Assembly: GCF_030142155.1 (NCBI RefSeq)
Contig: NZ_CP126247.1
Coordinates: 2,728,001-2,792,000 of the forward strand
DNA: 64,000 nucleotides
Direction: 5' to 3'
From: Arthrobacter sp. zg-Y820
GTDB taxonomy: Bacteria > Actinomycetota > Actinomycetes > Actinomycetales > Micrococcaceae
Shown here: positions 56,860 through 64,000 of the stretch, in pieces
Position numbering within the stretch: position 1 is the first letter of the stretch
Layout: each line of letters opens with the position of its first letter
The notes under the pieces: generated by a model
What the model was told of the DNA's origin: nothing
Database searches by the model: none
The model's input: the letters and a program-made list of their open reading frames with translations, nothing else
Program-made: the position numbers and the translations under genes

Positions 56860-59800
56860 GTGCCAGACCAATCCAACCACCGGCTGCCGGAAGAATTCGG
56901 CGGCAACGAGTGGCTTGTCGATGAACTCTACGAGCAGTACCTGAAGGATAAAAACTCGGTTGACAAGAAGTGGTGGAGCATCTTCGACTCCTTCAAGGAC
57001 GGCGAGGCGCAGGGCTCCGGCACCGCCGGAAACGGCTCCGCTGCCAACGGCTCCGCCCCTCGGGAACAGTCGGCCGCCAACCCGGCCACGCGCCAGCTTC
57101 CGGTAGTGCAGGCTGAAGCGGCCAAGCCGAAGGCCTCCGGGGAATCCCCTGCTTCGACCCAGCAGTCCGGCAAGCCCCCGGTCGCCAAGGAAACGGCAGC
57201 ACCGAATTCCGCTGCCAAGGATTCCAAGCCCGCCGAGGCGAAAGCCGAAGCTGAGAGCAAGACTCCTCCGATTCCGGCCCAGCTGCCCAAGACCCAGCCC
57301 AACAAAGCGGCGACTGAGGATGACAAGGTCAGTGTCCTGCGCGGCCCGGCCAAGGCCATCGCCACCAACATGGACCTCAGCCTGAGCGTTCCCACGGCCA
57401 CCACGGTCCGTGCCGTTCCGGCCAAGCTGCTGATTGACAACCGGATCGTCATCAACAGCCATCTTGAGCGCGCCCGCGGCGGCAAGGTGTCCTTCACCCA
57501 CCTGCTTGGCTACGCCATCATCCGTGCGGCCGCCATGTTCCCGTCCCAGAACGTGTATTACGACGTCGTGGACGGCAAGCCCGTTGCTGTCCAGCCTGCG
57601 CACGTAAACTTCGGCCTGGCCATTGACATGCCCAAGCCGGACGGCACCCGTCTCCTCGTGGTCCCGAACATCAAGAAGGCCGAGACCCTGAACTTCTCGG
57701 AGTTCTGGCATGCCTACGAAGAGCTCGTGAAGAAGGCCCGCAACGGCAAGCTCACGGCTGACGATTACAAGGGCACCACCATTTCTCTGACCAACCCGGG
57801 CGGCATCGGAACGGTCCACTCCGTGCCGCGCCTCTCCAAGGGCCAGGCCTGCATCATCGGCGCCGGCGCCCTTGACTATCCGGCAGAGTTCCAGGGGTCC
57901 AGCGAGAAGATCCTGGCGCGCAACGCCATTTCCAAGATCATCACCCTGACCTCCACCTATGACCACCGCGTCATTCAGGGTGCCGGCAGCGGAGAGTTCC
58001 TGCGCATTATTCACCAGCTGCTCCTCGGCGAGCAGGGCTTCTATGACGAGATCTTCGAATCGCTGCGCATCCCGTACGAGCCGGTCCGCTGGAGCCCTGA
58101 CATCCAGGTCAACCCGGAAGAGCAGATCAACAAGGTTGCGCGCATCCAGCAGCTGATCCACTCCTACCGCGTCCGCGGCCACCTGATGGCCGATACCAAC
58201 CCGCTGGAATATGTTCAGCGCCGCCACGCCGACCTGGACATCCTGAACCACGGCCTGACGCTGTGGGACCTGGACCGCGAGTGGCCCACCGGCGGTTTCG
58301 GCGGCAAGCCGATGCTGAAGCTGCGCAAGATCCTCGGCGTGCTCCGCGATGCCTACTGCCGCACCGCGGGCATCGAGTACATGCACATCCAGGACCCGGC
58401 CGAGCGCGAGTGGTTCCAGGACCGCCTGGAGACCAAGTACAGCAAGCCGACCCGCGAAGAGCAGCTGCGCATCCTGAGCAAGCTCAACGCGGCCGAGGCC
58501 TTCGAGACGTTCTTGCAGACGAAGTTCGTCGGCCAGAAGCGCTTCTCGCTTGAAGGCGGCGAATCCCTGATTCCGCTCCTGGACACCGTGATTTCAGGCG
58601 CGGCCGACGACGGCATGTCCGAAGTCGGCATCGGCATGGCCCACCGCGGCCGGCTGAACGTGCTGACCAACATCGCCGGCAAGACCTATGCCCAGGTCTT
58701 CCGCGAATTCGAAGGCACCCAGGACCCGCGCAGCGTGCAGGGCTCCGGTGACGTCAAGTACCACCTCGGCACCGAAGGCACCTTCACCTCCGACAACGGC
58801 AACCAGACCAAGGTCTATCTGGCCGCCAACCCCTCGCACCTCGAAGCCGGGGACTCCGTCCTCGAAGGCATCGTGCGGGCCAAGCAGGACCGGCTGGACA
58901 AGGGCGACGAATTCCCCGTCCTGCCGATCCTCATCCACGGCGACGCGGCCTTCGCCGGCCAGGGCGTGGTTGCGGAAACCCTGAACCTGTCCCAGCTGCG
59001 CGGCTACCGCACCGGCGGAACCATCCACATTGTGGTGAACAACCAGGTCGGCTTCACCACCTCCCCCACGTCATCTCGGTCCTCGGTGTACTCCACCGAT
59101 GTCGCCAAGATGGTTCAGGCACCGATCTTCCATGTGAACGGTGACGATCCGGAGCAGGTGGTGCGCATTGCTCAGCTGGCCTACGACTACCGGCAGCGCT
59201 TCAACAAGGATGTCGTCATCGACATGGTTTGCTACCGCCGCCGCGGCCACAACGAGGGTGATGATCCCTCGATGACGCAGCCCATGATGTACAGCCTGAT
59301 CGAGGCGAAGCGCTCGGTGCGCAAGCTGTACACCGAGTCCCTGATCGGACGCGGTGACATCAGCCAGGAAGAGGCCGAACAGGCACTGCGTGACTACCAG
59401 GGCCGGCTGGAACGGGTCTTTGCTGAAACGCACGCCGCCCAGACCTCTCCCCTGCCGGTCATCACCAAGGACACCGAAGCCGTTTCCGATCTGGAGCGCC
59501 CCGCGTCCCAGCAGGAAGGCAGCACCATCGTGTCGCCGGCCTCCACGGCCATCTCCGCCGAGGTCCTGGCGCACATCGGCAAGGCCCACATCGCCGTGCC
59601 CGAAGGCTTCACCGTCCATCCGAAGCTCAAGGCCCTGCTGGAGAAGCGCGAGCAGATGTCGCGTGAAGGCGGCATCGACTGGGGCTTCGCCGAAATTGCC
59701 GCGTTCGGCTCCCTGGTCATGGAAGGCGTGCCCGTACGCCTGGCAGGACAGGACTCGCGCCGCGGCACGTTCACCCAGCGCCATGCCACCTTCCACGACC

Positions 59801-60696
59801 GCGCCACCGGCGCCGAGTGGACGCCCCTGGCCGAGCTTGACCCGAACCAGGCAAAGCTGTGGATCTACGATTCGCTGCTTTCGGAATTCGCCGCCATGGG
59901 CTTCGAATACGGTTACTCGGTGGAGCGCCCGGACGCCCTCGTGCTGTGGGAGGCTCAGTTCGGCGACTTCGTCAACGGCGCCCAGACCATCATCGACGAG
60001 TTCATTTCCTCCGCCGAGCAGAAGTGGGGCCAGCGCTCGTCGCTGGTGCTGATGCTGCCGCACGGCTACGAGGGACAGGGCCCGGACCATTCCTCGGCCC
60101 GGATCGAGCGTTTCCTGCAGATGTGCGCCGAGGACAACATGATTGTTGCCAACCCCACCACGGGAGCCTCGCACTTCCATCTGCTGCGGCGCCAGGCCTA
60201 CAGCCGTCCGCGCAAGCCGCTGATCATCTTCACGCCGAAGCAGCTGCTTCGCCTCAAGGCGGCGGCAACCTCGGTTGAGGACTTCACCCAGGGTTCGTTC
60301 CAGCCGGTCATTCCGGAACACGCGGACCTTGACGCGAACGCCGTCGAACGCGTGCTCCTGGTCTCCGGCCGCCTGTACTACGATCTGCTGGCCAACCGCC
60401 AGAAGACCGGCGACGAGAAGACGGCGATCGTCCGCGTCGAGCAGCTTTACCCGTTGCCCGCAGCGGAGATCCAAGCCGCGATCTCCAAGTACCCGAACGC
60501 CGACGTCGTCTGGGCACAGGACGAACCCGCCAACCAGGGTCCGTGGCCGTTCATCGGCCTGAACCTGCCGGCACAGCTGGACCGGCCGCTGCGCCTGGTC
60601 TCGCGTCCGGCATCGGCGTCCACGGCGACCGGCTCGGCCAAGCGCCACGCCGTCGAGCAGGACATCCTTGTCAAGAAGGCCTTCGAACGCCAGTAG
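56860..60696 (+). CDS. kgd: Multifunctional 2-oxoglutarate dehydrogenase (E2-E1 fusion)
   Basis: This 1278-residue protein joins an E1 N-terminal segment (residues 1-50, GGNEWLVDELYEQYLKDKNS), an Ala/Pro/Lys-rich linker (to about 150), an E2 succinyltransferase catalytic domain (about 160-390, with YDHRVIQGAGSGEF near 368) and the E1o thiamine-dependent domain (about 400-1278, MAHRGRLNVLTNIAGK; GDAAFAGQG). It has no lipoyl domain, so it must work with a separate lipoyl protein. It decarboxylates 2-oxoglutarate in the citric acid cycle. The GTG at 56860 was chosen by homology to family N termini. A strong terminator follows. Confidence 0.95.
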   Translation: MPDQSNHRLPEEFGGNEWLVDELYEQYLKDKNSVDKKWWSIFDSFKDGEAQGSGTAGNGSAANGSAPREQSAANPATRQLPVVQAEAAKPKASGESPASTQQSGKPPVAKETAAPNSAAKDSKPAEAKAEAESKTPPIPAQLPKTQPNKAATEDDKVSVLRGPAKAIATNMDLSLSVPTATTVRAVPAKLLIDNRIVINSHLERARGGKVSFTHLLGYAIIRAAAMFPSQNVYYDVVDGKPVAVQPAHVNFGLAIDMPKPDGTRLLVVPNIKKAETLNFSEFWHAYEELVKKARNGKLTADDYKGTTISLTNPGGIGTVHSVPRLSKGQACIIGAGALDYPAEFQGSSEKILARNAISKIITLTSTYDHRVIQGAGSGEFLRIIHQLLLGEQGFYDEIFESLRIPYEPVRWSPDIQVNPEEQINKVARIQQLIHSYRVRGHLMADTNPLEYVQRRHADLDILNHGLTLWDLDREWPTGGFGGKPMLKLRKILGVLRDAYCRTAGIEYMHIQDPAEREWFQDRLETKYSKPTREEQLRILSKLNAAEAFETFLQTKFVGQKRFSLEGGESLIPLLDTVISGAADDGMSEVGIGMAHRGRLNVLTNIAGKTYAQVFREFEGTQDPRSVQGSGDVKYHLGTEGTFTSDNGNQTKVYLAANPSHLEAGDSVLEGIVRAKQDRLDKGDEFPVLPILIHGDAAFAGQGVVAETLNLSQLRGYRTGGTIHIVVNNQVGFTTSPTSSRSSVYSTDVAKMVQAPIFHVNGDDPEQVVRIAQLAYDYRQRFNKDVVIDMVCYRRRGHNEGDDPSMTQPMMYSLIEAKRSVRKLYTESLIGRGDISQEEAEQALRDYQGRLERVFAETHAAQTSPLPVITKDTEAVSDLERPASQQEGSTIVSPASTAISAEVLAHIGKAHIAVPEGFTVHPKLKALLEKREQMSREGGIDWGFAEIAAFGSLVMEGVPVRLAGQDSRRGTFTQRHATFHDRATGAEWTPLAELDPNQAKLWIYDSLLSEFAAMGFEYGYSVERPDALVLWEAQFGDFVNGAQTIIDEFISSAEQKWGQRSSLVLMLPHGYEGQGPDHSSARIERFLQMCAEDNMIVANPTTGASHFHLLRRQAYSRPRKPLIIFTPKQLLRLKAAATSVEDFTQGSFQPVIPEHADLDANAVERVLLVSGRLYYDLLANRQKTGDEKTAIVRVEQLYPLPAAEIQAAISKYPNADVVWAQDEPANQGPWPFIGLNLPAQLDRPLRLVSRPASASTATGSAKRHAVEQDILVKKAFERQ

Positions 60697-60704
60697 GCTA
60701 AGTT

Positions 60705-60740
60705 GGGGTGGGGCGCCGGTGGCGCCCCACCCCGTTTTTT
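60705..60740 (+). terminator. Rho-independent terminator after kgd
   Basis: GGGGTGGGGCGCC pairs with GGCGCCCCACCCC through a three-base loop; a run of six T follows one G after the stem. It begins 8 bases after the kgd stop. Confidence 0.93.
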
Positions 60741-60760
60741 GTGACCGGAGAAGGTGACTA

Positions 60761-61360
60761 GTGGAACAACGCAAAATCAGGCTTGCAGCCGTTGGGGACG
60801 AGCTGCTGGCCGGGCACGGAGACCCGCGGGCCCTGGGCTGGCTGGGCCGAGTCTTGGCCCGCACCACGCCCGAAAACGTGAGCGTTCAGGCGTACGCACT
60901 GGCTGCGCCCCAGGAGGGGACTGAATCCCTCGCCAACCGCTGGCTGCAGGAAGCGGGACGCCGGTTCGATGACCGCTGCGAGAACCGCTTGGTAATCGGG
61001 CTGTCGGACCGCGACCTTGACCTTGGCTTGTCGACGGCGCGCAGCCGCCTCAACCTCGCCAATATCCTGGACGGTGCGGCGCAGATGAACATTAAAGTCT
61101 TCGTTGTGGGCCCCCCGCCCTGCCTGGATGCTGAGCGGAACCGCCGAATTTCGGATTTGTCCGCTGCTTTCGGCGACGTGACGACACGGCGCAAGCATGT
61201 GTATGTGGACACCCTCACCCCGCTGCTGAATCACGAGCAGTGGCGCACCGATCTGGCTTCCAACGGCGGCACTCCCGGGCAGGCAGGTTACGGCCTGATC
61301 GCCTGGCTGGTCCTGCACCGCGGGTGGTACCGCTGGCTGGACCTGCCGGAAATGAACTGA
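60761..61360 (+). CDS. SGNH/GDSL-fold protein with catalytic residues replaced
   Basis: A 199-residue protein of SGNH-hydrolase layout. Block I reads AAVGDELLAGHGDPRALGWL (Gly12-Asp13-Glu14), so the nucleophilic Ser of GDS is Glu. The usual block III GxND looks like GLSDRD, and the C-terminal D-x-x-H is NGGT (Asn168, Thr171) before PGQAGYGLIAWL. The first and last hallmark residues are thus not those of an active esterase. The GTG start at 60761 has AAGGTGAC upstream. It is likely a binding protein or a pseudo-enzyme. Confidence 0.8.
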   Translation: MEQRKIRLAAVGDELLAGHGDPRALGWLGRVLARTTPENVSVQAYALAAPQEGTESLANRWLQEAGRRFDDRCENRLVIGLSDRDLDLGLSTARSRLNLANILDGAAQMNIKVFVVGPPPCLDAERNRRISDLSAAFGDVTTRRKHVYVDTLTPLLNHEQWRTDLASNGGTPGQAGYGLIAWLVLHRGWYRWLDLPEMN

Positions 61361-61412
61361 GCGGCAAGGCTTTACCGGACATCCTGAGAGGACATCCGAA
61401 TAAGCCGTATTG

Positions 61413-61450
61413 AAATGAGGGCCCCGGCAGCAGCCGAGGGCCCTCGTTTC
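61413..61450 (+). terminator. Terminator after the SGNH-fold gene
   Basis: GAGGGCCC pairs with GGGCCCTC and an inner CGGC/GCCG stem encloses the loop AGCA, with one bulged A; GTTTCGTT follows. It is a good hairpin, with a modest T-run. Confidence 0.75.
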
Positions 61451-61628
61451 GTTAAGACAAACTGTGCCCGTGACACGGCACCCTTGACGCACACCGCGCC
61501 GTTGCGACACGCCCGCAGAACAGCGGGTGGAAACTCCGCGGCGCAGGCTCCGGCGACGCCCTGACATGGTCCTGCACCGCTTTTCCCCAAGCCGCTCAGG
61601 TAACGATCGGTTAACATCCGCTAACAGT

Positions 61629-61659
61629 TTGCACACTGGAAACAAATAGTGGCTAGTCT
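61629..61659 (+). promoter_or_regulatory. Possible promoter of the peptide-type importer
   Basis: TTGCAC (61629-61634) and TAGTCT (61654-61659) separated by 19 bases. The spacing is long; the actual -10 may be shifted by a base. It would give a leader of about 80 bases. Confidence 0.4.
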
Positions 61660-61744
61660 TTCGGACATGTGGCGGTCATCACGGCCGCTTTGGGGGAGCC
61701 GCCGATGGTGGTTCCTGACGACTCATCCTCAGTTAGGACTACGA

Positions 61745-63499
61745 ATGCGTACAAAGCGCACGGCAACTCTTGCCGCACTTTCCGTGGGAGCGCTCTTCCT
61801 TGGCGCCTGCGGTTCAGCCGGAGGCGGCGAAACCGCCGAATCCGACACCACGGAGGACGCCAACCTCGCGTCGTCCATTTCCGTAGCCATTAGCCAGGCG
61901 CCGGACTTCTACAACGGCGGAACGTCCAAGTCCAACAGCGTGTACAACACCTACGTGGACAACCTGGTGCACAGCAACTTCTCGGAGTACAGCCCCGAAG
62001 GCGTCATCCGCAACGAGGAGTTCGGCACCTTCGAAAAGGTCAGTGATGATCCCCTGACCGTGAAGTACACCATCAACGAGGACGCCGTATGGTCCGACGG
62101 CACGCCGATCGACTTCGACGACGTCCTGCTGAACTGGGCGGCTTTCTCCGGCAAGGTCCTGGAGGGCGAAGCCGAAATCTTCGAGCCCTCCTCCAACAAC
62201 GGCTACGAATACCTGTCGATGCCCGAGGGCGAAGCCGGGTCCAAGGAGTTCGAGTACGTCTACGAGACTCCGTACGCCGACTGGGAAAACGTGATGATCG
62301 GTTCCCTCATGCCCGCCCATATCGCGGCTGAGCAGGGCGGACTGAGCGTTGAAAACGACGGCGAGGCACTCGTCGCCGCGATCCAGGACAACGACCTGGC
62401 TTCCCTGAAGCCTGTTGCCGAGTTCTGGAACACCGGCTGGGGTTATGCCGAGGGCCTCCCCTCGCTTCCCGATGCAGCACTGATCCCCTCCTCCGGCCCG
62501 TACATTCTGGACAACGCAGCCGGCGGAAACCTGACGCTGACCAAGAATGAGAATTACTGGGGCGAAGAGCGCCAGGGTGCCACGGAGAGCATTGTCTTCA
62601 AGACCATCGAGGACACCGAAGCCGTGCAGGCGCTGCAGAACGGTGACGTGGACATCATTGAACCGTCCGGTCCCACCGGTGACACCAAGGACCAGATCGA
62701 AGCCATCGGTGAGTCGGTCTCCCTGCTTACCGGTACGGGCATGACGTTCACCCACATTGACCTGGACCAGTCCGAAAACGGCGTGTTCAAGGACCTCAAG
62801 GTCCGCCAGGCTTTCTCCAAGTGCGTTCCGCGCCAGGACATCGTGGACAAGTTCGTCAAGCCGGTCGACCCGGAGGCCACCGTGCTGAACCTGCGCGACT
62901 TCCAGCAGTCGCAGCCGGAATACGACGAAGTTCTTGAAGCAGCCCCGTCCGCCAGCGAATACGACGAGGTTGACCTCGAAGGCGCCAAGGCGCTGATGGA
63001 AGAGGCCGGCAAGACCGAGCCCGTTGACGTCCGTATGCTGTTCTCGTCGGCAAGCCAGGTGCGCGCCGATATCACTGCCCTGATCAAGGATTCCTGCGAC
63101 CAGGCCGGCTTCAACATCATCGCCACCCCCGACGCCGAGTGGACCGCGAAGCTCGATGAGCTCGGCTCCTGGGATGCCGCACTCTTCGGCTGGTCCGGTT
63201 CAGGCCTGGTAGCCAGCGCACAGTCGATCTACGACTCCGAGGGCGTCCAGAACTACGGCAAGTTCAAGAGCGAAAAGGTCGACGAGCTGTGGGACGAAAT
63301 TGCCCGCACCACTGAAGCCGACAAGGTGCTGGAGCTGAAGAAGGAACTCGAAGAGGAACTGGCCAAGGACGTCTACAACGTCGTTCTTTACACCCAGGCC
63401 GACATTGTTGCCCACAACTCCGGCATGGAGAACGTGGAGTACAACCCCACTCAGAGCGGCGTGACATGGAACGCCTTCAAGTGGACCAAGCAGGCCTAA
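61745..63499 (+). CDS. Family 5 ABC transporter substrate-binding lipoprotein (peptide/nickel type)
   Basis: A 584-residue binding protein of the DppA/OppA family. The signal peptide ends at LFLGACGSAGGG (Cys about residue 22). The mature protein has the family's DPLTVKYTINEDAVWSDGTPIDFDDVLL segment near residue 100 and EAVQALQNGDVDIIEPSG near residue 296. The ATG at 61745 follows TAGGA at six-base spacing. The next gene is a DppB-type permease, so this is the first gene of an importer operon. A terminator-like hairpin follows it and may reduce expression of later genes compared with the binding protein. Confidence 0.93.
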   Translation: MRTKRTATLAALSVGALFLGACGSAGGGETAESDTTEDANLASSISVAISQAPDFYNGGTSKSNSVYNTYVDNLVHSNFSEYSPEGVIRNEEFGTFEKVSDDPLTVKYTINEDAVWSDGTPIDFDDVLLNWAAFSGKVLEGEAEIFEPSSNNGYEYLSMPEGEAGSKEFEYVYETPYADWENVMIGSLMPAHIAAEQGGLSVENDGEALVAAIQDNDLASLKPVAEFWNTGWGYAEGLPSLPDAALIPSSGPYILDNAAGGNLTLTKNENYWGEERQGATESIVFKTIEDTEAVQALQNGDVDIIEPSGPTGDTKDQIEAIGESVSLLTGTGMTFTHIDLDQSENGVFKDLKVRQAFSKCVPRQDIVDKFVKPVDPEATVLNLRDFQQSQPEYDEVLEAAPSASEYDEVDLEGAKALMEEAGKTEPVDVRMLFSSASQVRADITALIKDSCDQAGFNIIATPDAEWTAKLDELGSWDAALFGWSGSGLVASAQSIYDSEGVQNYGKFKSEKVDELWDEIARTTEADKVLELKKELEEELAKDVYNVVLYTQADIVAHNSGMENVEYNPTQSGVTWNAFKWTKQA

Positions 63500-63525
63500 C
63501 CAAGGCCTCGCGCCTCAACGGTTAG

Positions 63526-63566
63526 AAGCCGGGATGGGCAGACCAGTGGTCTGCCCATCCCGGCTT
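63526..63566 (+). terminator. Strong hairpin between the binding-protein and permease genes
   Basis: A perfect 19-pair stem AAGCCGGGATGGGCAGACC/GGTCTGCCCATCCCGGCTT with loop AGT; the T-run is short (CTTTG). Within an operon, such a hairpin usually stabilizes the upstream mRNA and gives excess binding protein. Confidence 0.7.
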
Positions 63567-63609
63567 TGTGCCGCAACGGCTTTTCGTACCATCCCCATAG
63601 GAGCCTTCG

Positions 63610-64000
63610 GTGTTCTTCTTCATCCTTAAAAGAGCGGTGACCTCGTTCTTCATCCTGCTCGCAGCCACCGTGCTGATGTTCGTCCTGGCCGTCAACTCGG
63701 GAGATCCCCTCCAAGAATTCTTCGAACTGCAAAGCGCTGAACGCGACGCACGCATCGCCCAGACCACTGCGGCGCTCCACCTGGACGAACCCGTGGCGGT
63801 TCGTTACCTGCTGTGGCTGCAGGAAGTGGGCCGGTGCATCATTCCCGGGGGCGCCGAGTGCACGCTGGGCCTGAACCGGGCCGGCAATCCCGTCATCGAA
63901 CAGCTGCAGACCGCCATCGGCTCGACGTTCCGGCTCGTTGTTGTCGCCACCCTCGTCGCCCTTTTCCTCGGTGTTGCGATCGGCCTGGTCACCGCCCTGC
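63610..64000 (+). CDS. DppB-type ABC transporter permease (5' part only)
   Basis: The first 130 codons only; the gene runs off the right edge. The GTG at 63610 follows AGGAG at six or seven bases. The product starts MFFFILKRAVTSFFILLAAT with a membrane helix, then VNSGDPLQEFFELQSAERDARI, then LHLDEPVAVRYLLWLQEVGRCI and the start of the next helices (IGSTFRLVVVATLVALFLGV). Two cysteines (VGRCIIPGGAECTLG) in the external loop may form a disulfide. It should pair with the preceding binding protein. Confidence 0.9.
   Translation, partial: MFFFILKRAVTSFFILLAATVLMFVLAVNSGDPLQEFFELQSAERDARIAQTTAALHLDEPVAVRYLLWLQEVGRCIIPGGAECTLGLNRAGNPVIEQLQTAIGSTFRLVVVATLVALFLGVAIGLVTAL

Larger units (their letters stand above)
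61361..61744. other. Intergenic region before the ABC importer operon
   Basis: About 380 bases with a terminator (61413-61450), a promoter-like pair (61629-61659) and a near-repeat GTTAACATCC/GCTAACAG just before the promoter (about 61610-61628). No coding frame is convincing. Confidence 0.6.

Noticed and set aside
61372..61617. Minus-strand frame of 81 codons before the peptide-type importer
   Set aside because: It spans a terminator hairpin, has no ribosome-binding site and shows no recognizable motif.

Overview
The window is a piece of a high-GC actinobacterial chromosome, most likely Micrococcaceae (Arthrobacter-like). The evidence is: heavy use of GTG and TTG starts; an actinobacterial ATP synthase operon with a long delta subunit; a Rho factor with a large Arg/Asn/Asp-rich insertion; a fused E2-E1 2-oxoglutarate dehydrogenase (Kgd type); and a Zur-znuABC zinc locus. 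No phage, insertion sequence or CRISPR array is visible. One tRNA gene (Arg, CCG) is present.

Left part (1-26297), mostly minus strand. Read from right to left the order is argS-lysA-hom-thrC-thrB-rho-prfA-prmC-tsaC-wecA-atpI-like-atpZ-atpBEFHAGDC-DUF2550. From general knowledge this is the conserved order of many actinobacteria, including mycobacteria. Two departures stand out. A surface-polysaccharide cassette (CapD/FlaA1-like dehydratase, two family 2 glycosyltransferases, an NAD-dependent epimerase) sits between tsaC and wecA, and no rpmE lies between rho and prfA.

Middle part (26298-44227), accessory metabolism. First comes a three-gene electron-transfer unit: an FMN-binding lipoprotein, an ApbE flavin transferase and an RnfD/NqrB-like membrane protein fused to a ferredoxin-reductase module. 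It is followed by tRNA-Arg, a poxB-type pyruvate oxidase gene broken by a one-base frameshift, and a MacAB-like export operon. Next is a TetR regulator with an MDR oxidoreductase and a complete branched-chain-amino-acid-type ABC importer (livGFHMK). Facing them are a MaoC hydratase and a short-chain dehydrogenase. The TetR promoter and the dehydrogenase promoter carry near-identical palindromes (ACCnACCGGnCGGT), which suggests one regulon for an acyl-CoA-type substrate. A WYL-domain regulator follows.

Right part (44241-64000). It holds an HrpA-type RNA helicase, a HIT protein, a rhodanese-type sulfurtransferase overlapping a metallo-beta-lactamase-fold hydrolase, zur with znuABC (a good Zur box lies upstream of znuA), two CNNM/HlyC-type membrane proteins, kgd, an SGNH-fold protein that appears to have lost its catalytic residues, and the start of an oligopeptide-type ABC importer operon that runs off the right edge.

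The best candidates for new biology are the shared-operator TetR regulon, the flavinylated electron-transfer unit, the degenerate SGNH protein and the inserted polysaccharide cassette. All functional statements come from reading motifs; no database search was run.
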